Translations under genes and position numbers: made by a program | The notes under the pieces: model-generated | What the model saw: the letters and a program-made list of their open reading frames with translations, nothing else | What the model was told of the DNA's origin: nothing | Databases searched by the model: none | Shown here: piece by piece, positions 56,678-64,000 of the stretch | How the letters are laid out: the number at the start of each line of letters is the position of its first letter | Position numbering within the stretch: the stretch's first letter is position 1 | DNA from: Ostrinia nubilalis | Taxonomy: Eukaryota; Arthropoda; Insecta; Lepidoptera; Crambidae | Reading direction: 5' to 3' | Assembly (NCBI RefSeq): GCF_963855985.1 | Contig: NC_087104.1 | Location: 9,176,001-9,240,000, forward strand | DNA: 64,000 bases

Positions 56678-56870
56678 GATGTCCCCCACTATTTGTCCAC
56701 CACTGGTGGACATTAAGAAAAAAAGTTGCAATGTCCACCAGTGGGGGACAGCGCTACTGAAATCTTCCCGTTGGGCCCTACTGGTGGACACTGAGAAGAA
56801 ATGAGTTGCTCTGTCCCTCAGTGGTGGACATCGAAACCAAAAAAGTTCCGTTGTCCCCCACTATTTGTTT
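56678..56870. repeat. Cluster of palindromic TGTCCCCCACT / CCACTGGTGGACA words
   Basis: At least six occurrences on both strands in 190 bases: GATGTCCCCCACT (56678), TGTCCACCACTGGTGGACAT (56694), ATGTCCACCAGTGGGGGACA (56731), CTACTGGTGGACAC (56778), TGTCCCTCAGTGGTGGACAT (56812), TTGTCCCCCACTATTT (56851). Spacers are A-rich and unrelated. Confidence 0.75.
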
Positions 56871-57104
56871 TGTTTTCGTGATTATTATTTTCAGTAATAA
56901 AACACAGTTTCCTAAATATACACTGCCTGCCTATATGCAGAATTAGCATAGAAGAACATAAATGCTATGTAGCGAATGTCTCTGAGTTGAAGTAATTAAC
57001 AAAAACATATTAATTTTGCTTGTTACATAGAGTATGATTTATAATATGTATTATCTACATTCTACACAAACAATATCATAAAGAGGAAAGATTTGATTGT
57101 TATA

Positions 57105-57204
57105 GGCTCCGAAACACTGGACTGATTGGAAAAATTCTTTTACCATTGGAAATCTACAATATCTCAGATGAACATAGACGAAGCAGCGGGCACTAGCTAT
57201 AATA
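57105..57204 (+). mobile_element. Helitron-like fragment with 3' end
   Basis: GGACTGATTGGAAAAATTCT, TTTACCATTGGAAATCTACA, then GACGAAGCAGCGGGCACTAG. I recognise the layout from common lepidopteran non-autonomous Helitron-like repeats; assignment from memory. Confidence 0.5.
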
Positions 57205-57213
57205 GTTAGGTAA

Positions 57214-57377
57214 TAACACTCGTATTCACAAACATTACTATGAGGTCTTACTTACAGTGCGCGTGGACAACTGGACATACCGGGTCACACACGAATCAAT
57301 CATTGAGCTCTATTCAACGCTGTGCATTCGATTTGCTACTTCATTTAAGCAAGCATCGTTTCTGCATTCGGGTGTTA
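57214..57377. repeat. CGCCCGTATTCACAAAC MITE, copy 1
   Basis: TAACACTCGTATTCACAAAC at the left, GCATTCGGGTGTTA at the right; inner TATGAGGTCTTACTTACAGT, TTCAACGCTGTGCATTCGAT and AAGCAAGCATCGTTT. Confidence 0.8.
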
Positions 57378-57379
57378 GT

Positions 57380-57800
57380 TAGGAATATCATCGAATAAAC
57401 TGCTAAGGGTATAAAACTTCTAAATACTCATGTTCCACTATCACATGTTATCAAGCCGCAGAAACGCCAATCTGGTGGACAATCAGTACAACAATAACCC
57501 TAATTCATACGGCCACAATTTATAGGCCAATTACTGGCACCAGCCATTAGCCTATTAGCTTTTACATGCTAATCTGCTATTGATAGAGGGCAGCTTGTGT
57601 TAATTACACCCTCCAGGGGTGAGTTATACACAACAGCGAGATTGGGGGTTTATGAATGACGTGTGGTGTCGATAAGTGGTAACTTGGTGTCTTTGTTAAT
57701 TAAGATTGTTGAGATATGGTAAACTTTGGGAATTTTACACGACATGTAGTCCCTAACTATCCTTATAAACTTATTAGTCCTTAGACTTAGAATACACCCA
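57380..57800. other. Unannotated stretch
   Basis: No gene or repeat recognised. Confidence 0.4.
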
Positions 57801-57813
57801 ACAGTCAAGCCGG

Positions 57814-57903
57814 GCTAGGATACCCGCCATGATAAAATCTTATCGACGATTTTAAACGACAAACGTATGGGCTTATCGCGTAAATATTGCGGGCATCCTA
57901 GGC
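57814..57903. repeat. Small foldback
   Basis: CTAGGATACCCGC at the left and GCGGGCATCCTAG at the right, with inner GATAAAATCTTATCG. Resembles the 58708-58863 element in layout (GATAAG near the apex). Confidence 0.6.
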
Positions 57904-58195
57904 CTACTAAGTACGACATACATTACTAACAGATGATATGCGAGAATCAAAATAGCTTTTGGCGAAATGTTAACAGAGTTCTCAACCTTTGCGTCACATA
58001 ATTAAGGTCTAATGCATCATTGATGAAATAAGATCTAACCATAATACTGATAGGTGAAACGAATTTAAGCTGTCTTTTGTTTCACAAGAAGATGGATCGA
58101 TGAAGGAAACGCGTCTACTAAATACTTTAGTTTTAAAATCGGCGGTGAAGCTATATGGGACGTGTAGAAGTGCCATATACATATAACATCTATAC

Positions 58196-58362
58196 CTACT
58201 AATATCATAAATGCAAAAGTAACTCTGTCTGTCTCGCTTTCACGCCTTAACCACTGAACATAGAGATAGTTCGAGTCCCGGGAAAGGACATAGCATAGTT
58301 TTTATCCCGGTTTTTGAAACAGGGACGGACGCGATAGTTTTTATGTGACAGACAAAGCTAGT
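58196..58362 (+). mobile_element. Short Helitron-like non-autonomous repeat
   Basis: CCTACTAATATCATAAATGC, AAAAGTAACTCTGTCTGTCT, GCTTTCACGCCTTAACCACT, GAGTCCCGGGAAAGGACATA, then a degraded end AAGCTAGTTAAAA. The order of phrases matches a repeat common in moth genomes. The internal part is deleted relative to longer copies as I remember them. Confidence 0.55.
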
Positions 58363-58707
58363 TAAAATATATATAGGAATTTGACATCTAATAATTAATA
58401 GACATGTAGCTAAAATTCTCTCATAATAGAATGTCCACTCCAAACCCATTTCGCATTCTCTAATACCCTTCAGAATACAAAATATCGTATTGCCAACAAC
58501 AAAGATCCTCTGAATAAGTTGGCAGTCTCCAGGTGGCATCAAAGGCGGCCATTTTGAAACTTAGCCTCAATGGCCCAGATTGGGCTGAAGTCGAGTCACG
58601 TCGAAGCGAGTCATTAGCTAGACAAAGTAATCGCGGAGGTGGCAAACTGGTCATAGAAGAGTTGTTGACTGTATTTGAAGTTTCTATTTTGGACTTCTAC
58701 TGAAGTA

Positions 58708-58863
58708 TTATTCACCTATATCGGTGTCCTGTAGGCCTAAGATGCGCGCCGCGATAAGCGATTATCACGCCACTTTATCGATTTTGCCCATACATTTTGA
58801 CGTCGCGTAAAAATTATCACGGCGTGCATCTTAGGCCTACAGGACACCGATATAGGTGAATAA
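58708..58863. repeat. Foldback MITE (156 bp)
   Basis: TTATTCACCTATATCGGTGT, CCTGTAGGCCTAAGATGC at the left; GCATCTTAGGCCTACAGGAC, ACCGATATAGGTGAATAA at the right: perfect for 38 bases. Confidence 0.85.
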
Positions 58864-58920
58864 ATCGAAGGTACCGTTGAGAGTACATCAGATTGTTGGT
58901 TTTCGTTGCAAAATTGCATC

Positions 58921-59082
58921 TAACGCCCGTATTCACAAACATTAGGTACTATGAGGTCTAAAGGTGCGCGTGGACGCACAGGGTGACATTATGACATACG
59001 AAGCAATCACAGAGCTCTATTCAACGCTGTGCGTTCGATTTTATGCTTCACTTAAGCAAGTATCGTTTGTGAATCGGGTGTA
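58921..59082. repeat. CGCCCGTATTCACAAAC MITE, copy 2
   Basis: TAACGCCCGTATTCACAAAC at the left, GTGAATCGGGTGTA at the right. It splits an older repeat whose halves (GAGAGTACATCAG... and GAGAGTACTTCAAAATTGTA) flank it. Confidence 0.82.
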
Positions 59083-59573
59083 TATCTACGGTACCCTCGA
59101 GAGTACTTCAAAATTGTATCTAAGTATACCTTGATGAGGCATCCTCCGGTCTGATCTATATGATTTTTCATCGCTTATGTAGTGAAATGGGTTGCGATTT
59201 TCATTCTCTGTGTAAGTTAGTATATCAGTAGGAAAAATGTACGCATTACTCGTACACAGCTGAAAAAACAATTGAACTAGGTAAGGATAATATCGTTTTA
59301 GTAGTATAGTGGGTTGAGAGTTACTCAGAAGGACTTACAAGGAATATTATAATACAATTATAGTAAGGTAGCTTAAATAACCTTCTAGGTCTCCAGCTAC
59401 ATCTTTTACCAAATTCAAGTTAATCTATCACGTAGTTTCTGAGTAAATAACACGTGACAGACATCCAGACAGCCATAATATGAGTAATGGTATTAAGATT
59501 TTTTTTTTAAAAGCTCTTATAAAGACACAAATAGGATACAGTCGGAGCTTCAGAGGTTCTAGAATATATGACT

Positions 59574-59702
59574 TACGCCCGTATTCACAAACGATGCTTG
59601 CTAAAGTGAAGCAGCAAATCGAACGCACAGCGTTCGTGTGTCACTCTGTGCGTCCACACGCACTGTGAGACCTCATAGTGATGTTAGTGAATACGGGCGT
59701 TA
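59574..59702. repeat. CGCCCGTATTCACAAAC MITE, copy 3 (shortened, inverted relative to copy 2)
   Basis: TTACGCCCGTATTCACAAAC at the left, GTGAATACGGGCGTTA at the right. The AAGTGAAGCAGCAAATCGAA end comes first, so the internal orientation is reversed. Confidence 0.82.
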
Positions 59703-59704
59703 TT

Positions 59705-62060
59705 TCAACAGATAAAAGAAACACAAGTCAGCATCATTTATTTAGCCATTACTCGCGTCCGAAGAAGTTTGTTCCAAAATTTAATTCTACATTTACTCGA
59801 AGTCAACAATTATCTATAGCTGTGTAGCAAACCGCTATCGTCCCAAGAATAATCTCGTAAGTAAGTTAAAGGACAATATTTCAGTGAACTCAAGATTCCA
59901 GTAATATAGGCCCGTCCCTTCCACCGCAAGCTTTGTAATTTAGCTTATTTAGTTCTGAATTACTATCTACGTAATCCGTGTAGTCAGCAATTTGTCTTGG
60001 ATTCAAGGTCTGGTTTGGGTTTGACCGTTGTACCCTTGGACCATAAGGGCCAATTTATGAAAAACTTGTAACTTATGCGCGAGGACTTCAGGTTCTGGAA
60101 ACCACCTTTGTCGTCTAATACGTGGTGAGGCTGCTTGTCTCGGATCAGATACAGGGGTTCCAGGTCTGATTCCTGGTGAGGGCATAAGTTTCTCGGTTAT
60201 ACTACCAGAGTATGACTTGATCTAAGTCCACCTGGTTAGTAACCACCATCCATTTACAAGTCTGTCGCTATAACAAAAAAGTTTCTATTATGTGTTTCGG
60301 CAGTTGGAGGTGAGATAACCAGTTCCTCTGTGGTTGAGAATTCTAGGTAAAGCTAGTTTCCACCTTTGCTCTGAACGCTTTTCATCAGGTGAGATGGAAA
60401 CCAAAATCTTCGCTGTTGTGGTTAAAAGGGTTTTAAGGAACATTTTTACAAAACCACTAACTTCTGCTTGCAATATTAAAGGCTCCAGAATAACAAAGAA
60501 TAAATTGGCAATAAACATTTCAGTATTAAGTGCGAGAAATGCATAGTATTTATGAGTTTATGCGAATTCACTGCATGCAATTCAAAAAGTTGAGAAACTT
60601 GAACACGGTTTGTAGAGTCAATGTGTTTGTACCACGCAAGGAGTCGATTTGGTCCTGAATAATATCCCCATTCGTTTAGCCAATGAAAACTCGCCTTTGT
60701 AACAAAGTATAATTAAATTATTGTACGAAACATTTGGATTTATATGCACAAATAGTTATGGGGTCACTATTGACCCCCAATACCAGTCGCGATACCAGCT
60801 AGCTAAGGGTTAAAATAGGATTTGATGTATTTAACTTTTGACTTTGATTTTTGAGTATAAAATAAAATATCTACGTACAAAAAAATAAGCTTAAGTTAGC
60901 AATTTTAACCATAAAATGTTCTAAATATAATGTAATTCAATTTTATTCTATTCCAAAACGTGTTTTTAAATTGTAGAGTTTACGTATTTTGTAAAAGCAA
61001 AAAGAATAAAATACCAAGAACTATAATTATAATTACCGCTTGATTTACAGTCAGTCAAACACCTAAGTTGCCAACTCACGAATTCACTTATAACGGTCGT
61101 ATATCACTTGCTGTATCCATTATAACGCCAAGTAATAAAAAATGATAACTGCAGAGCTCTTAAACGCCCGTTTAATTCTAAAGCAGACGTATTCTAATAA
61201 GCTGGAAGCATTACCCGTTTTATTGGGAGTTTTCACCTGACTTCTACTTCTACGAGTGTTTAGTGATGCTGCAAAGATATATCGATAGGACCTCCGCACG
61301 TGTCAAATAATTTAATCGATAAATGGCAAAATACCTTAGCGGTTAGGCTGCATTGCAAAAATCATAGGTACTCGTACCTACATTAGAAAAGACTCTTTTC
61401 TTGATTAAATTGCAATGTGTTTTATAATAAAGGTCGCTGTCTGTGATCCTAAAACACAGTCGAGGAGCTGATGACTTAGCGATGTGTTTCTAAAATATTA
61501 AAGTTCTAGACCATCCATAATTTATGTAACTAAGTAATAAGTAGTAAGTAATGACAACTCAAAGTTTTGGTATCACGGTTTAAAATAATTTATTATTAAA
61601 CACTTCATTAACTATTAATGTCAGTAAATAACTCGTATCATTCTCAATCGATATCGATGGTTATTGCGTCACACCTCTACTCGGTATTTCTTCGAAACAG
61701 TTTTACGGTATCGTCAGGCCACTGTGAATTATTTAGAACCAACAGGAGTGCTGCCTGAAAATTTCATCGGTTCTTGCTACTGGTCTAGTTTGTTTAGTGT
61801 TTATGTAGTAGTATTGTTTGCTCTTTGATGAATTAGGTAAGTATTTGTGTTTACTATTATTGGTAGTGTTTGTCTCGTGGAGTTAAGTGGAAATTAGCAG
61901 TTTATATGAAAATACATGTTTCTGTTTTTTTTAAGGATTCTACGTTTTCTAAAGTTAGAGTCGACTGAACACACACACACACCACAAATTATGTAAATAA
62001 GGACAATTTTGAGAACAAAAATGTAAAGTTTGAAAATTGCTCTAATTCTACATACAAAAC
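59705..62060. other. Unannotated stretch
   Basis: No gene. A possible degraded SINE head lies at 60140-60185 (GGTCTGATTCCTGGTGAGGG); a (CA)n run is at 61969-61982. Confidence 0.35.
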
Positions 62061-62063
62061 GCC

Positions 62064-62218
62064 TTAAGCCCGTATTCACAAACGATGCTTGCTTAAGTGA
62101 AGCAGCAAATGGAACGCACAGCGTTGAAAAGAGCTCTGTGATCACCGGTTCGTGTGTCACCCTGTGCGTCCACGCGCACTGTGAGACCTCATAGTGATGT
62201 TTATGAATAAGGGCGTTA
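62064..62218. repeat. CGCCCGTATTCACAAAC MITE, copy 4
   Basis: TTAAGCCCGTATTCACAAAC at the left, ATGAATAAGGGCGTTA at the right; same internal orientation as copy 3. Confidence 0.82.
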
Positions 62219-62302
62219 GGGTATAAATGGTCGTGAAATCCCGAGGTAGAACGCGATATCTCGTGAAAACACTTTACAAAATCTGCCATACAAAAAGTAA
62301 GA

Positions 62303-62402
62303 GTAGTGTATTATTGGGCATTCTGTCCCCCAGTCGTCCGCTTCGCTTCCGACCGTTCGCTGCGCTCACTCTGGTTTGACAGAATGCCCAATAATACACT
62401 AC
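62303..62402. repeat. Foldback MITE (100 bp)
   Basis: GTAGTGTATTATTGGGCATT then CTGTC at the left; GACAGAATGCCCAATAATAC then ACTAC at the right. The loop has iterated CGCTTCG/CGTTCGCTGCGC words. Confidence 0.85.
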
Positions 62403-62447
62403 GAACGGAGTGTTGAATACATTTAAATAAGTATCTTGATCAAAACA

Positions 62448-63200
62448 TTCGGTTGAAGCCCCGTGGTAAGTAACTTCAGAGAGACCCGTGGTAAGATTCT
62501 CTCACCGAACGTTCTGCCTAATATGATACAGACAACTCAGGACCCATGGTAAGATTCCTTTGCTGAATGTATCGCCTAACACATTCAGCTTAATACCCAT
62601 GGTAAGATTATCTTACTGAATGTCCTTCCTAACACAAACGGCTGAAGACCCGAGGTAAGTATCTTCAGAGAGACCCGTGGTAAGATTCTCTCACCGAACG
62701 TCCTGCCTAATATGACACAGACAACTCAGGACCCATGGTAAGATTCCTTTGTTGAATGTATCGCCTAACACATTCAGCTTAATACCCATGGTAAGATTAT
62801 CTTACTGAATGTCCTTCCTAACACAAACGGCTGAAGACCCGAGGTAAGTATCTTCAGAGAGACCCGTGGTAAGATTCTCTCACCGATCGTTCTGCCTAAT
62901 ATGACACAGACAACTCAGGACCCATGGTAAGATTCCTTTGTTGAATGTATCGCCTAACACATTCAGCTTAATACCCATGGTAAGATTATCTTACTGAATG
63001 TCCTTCCTAACACAAACGGTTGAAGACCCGAGGTAAGTATCTTCAGAGACCCATGGTAAGATTCTCTTACCGTTTGTTCTGCCTAACACATTCAGCTCAA
63101 GACCCATGGTAAGATTCTCTCACTGAATGTCCTCCTACCTAACATACACAGCTGAAGAGCTATGTCAAGATTCTATCTCTGAATGTTCTTTCTTAGGTAC
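62448..63200 (+). repeat. 189-bp higher-order tandem repeat built from ~55-60-bp monomers
   Basis: GACCCGTGGTAAGATTCTCT starts units at 62483, 62672 and 62861 (period 189), with a diverged fourth from 63048. Each unit holds three or more related monomers of the form ACCCATGGTAAGATT...CTGAATGT...CCTAACACA. Every monomer carries GGTAAGAT or GGTAAGTA, which matches an intron donor consensus. The last monomers decay toward 63200. Confidence 0.88.
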
Positions 63201-63204
63201 CTGA

Positions 63205-64000
63205 TTACTATTACCTTTTATTACCGTTTACCATTACTTACCCTTTTACCTTTACCGTTTTTAGCACAACCATACCATCACCTTTATGTAACACCATACC
63301 TTGAGATTTTTTATTCAAATAAAACAACCACAACCATAATTTATTATAAATTGAAATAAATTAAGACCTTTTTACTACGATTATTGATGATATTATTGAT
63401 GATATAAATCAATTCTTCTTCTCGTCGAAGTTTCTTATCCACGATTTAATTAGTTTATTAATTAAATCATGTCACTGGGGATCTGAAAAAATAAATAAAG
63501 CTTTAAATAAATTGTGAACAGTTTAAATACAGAACCGAAACTTCTAACAATATTGCAAAGTTATTAATAAATAAAAAGGTTACCTGTTTTAACCAAGATC
63601 TATAACGACGTTTTCTGCTTATTATTGTAGATATTTAATTGTCTTGCTGAGCAGTAGGTACTCCTGAAATAAAGAGAACTTTTTTTAATCGTCAATAAAA
63701 TCTGTAATAAATATTAGCAAACAATTATCTATTGATTTTAGTATTTAAAGATTTTTATTTGTGATATATATTAAATATTTTGAGTAACACTATAATCAAA
63801 GCGAAGAAAGTTTTCTTTATAAATCAATGAAAAAATGGTTTATTATTCATAATTTAACCACGTATAGAAAAGAAAAAATACTGCACTGACCCCAGATAGC
63901 TTGGGAACAGCAAGCGAGTGATGATCTTAGAGGTATCAAAAAAATGGTAATCTCTCTCGCAAGTTAAACGAAAATCATGATCCGAAAGTTATCCTATAAA
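63205..64000. other. Unannotated AT-rich stretch
   Basis: Very AT-rich; no gene or repeat recognised to the window end. Confidence 0.4.

Noticed and set aside
61969..61982. (CA)n microsatellite
   Set aside because: Short ordinary simple repeat with no further structure.

Overview
The window looks like TE-rich nuclear DNA from a moth or butterfly (Lepidoptera). It is AT-rich, has no operons or dense coding, and is filled with repeat types I associate with Lepidoptera. These include non-LTR retrotransposon 3' ends encoding a GRPPTRWTDDL-type tail with (ATG)n or (AACG)n tails, tRNA-derived SINEs, Helitron-like ends, and many foldback or MITE-like elements. The family and species cannot be fixed from the sequence alone.

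Only one host gene can be assembled with confidence. It is a three-exon minus-strand gene (coding exons 15561-15544, 13848-13775 and 10448-10208) for a 110-residue secreted protein. The protein has an intron-split signal peptide, a His-rich segment and VPVIKT-type repeats, as in insect cuticle or extracellular-matrix proteins. Its second intron is about 3.3 kb, of which 2.9 kb is one giant inverted-repeat element (10810-13736, arms about 849 bp) that begins only 38 bases past the splice donor. A smaller foldback (11852-12275) sits inside that element.

Layout: 0-5 kb holds retroelement 3' ends, one split off by a hAT-like element with an exact 8-bp target duplication (3329-4389). 5-10 kb is unrecognised apart from short repeat ends. 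10-15.6 kb is the gene. 16.3-17.3 kb is a PIF/Harbinger-like element with a TTA duplication. 20-26 kb contains a short tandem array, a GC-rich stretch, a 1-kb foldback, a SINE and an inverted-repeat composite. 26.6-28.7 kb is a TTAA-flanked element carrying an iterated GTCGGGGTAATCA motif and a dead RTE fragment. 28.7-36.7 kb is mostly unrecognised, with two SINE-like units. 37.1-38.95 kb is a decayed Jockey-like retrotransposon lacking its polymerase core. 39.7-46 kb has small palindromic elements and retroelement scraps. 46.9-48.9 kb is a 2-kb foldback holding a hAT-like element. 50.6-52.05 kb is a tandem array of a GC-rich hairpin. 55-56.1 kb is another nested foldback. 57-62.4 kb has four copies of one MITE plus other palindromes. 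62.4-63.2 kb is a 189-bp higher-order tandem repeat.

The main pattern is repeated nesting of inverted-repeat elements. Three of them share CAGGGTG/CAGTGTG-type ends and flanking TATA, which suggests one superfamily. All family assignments are by eye; no database search was run.
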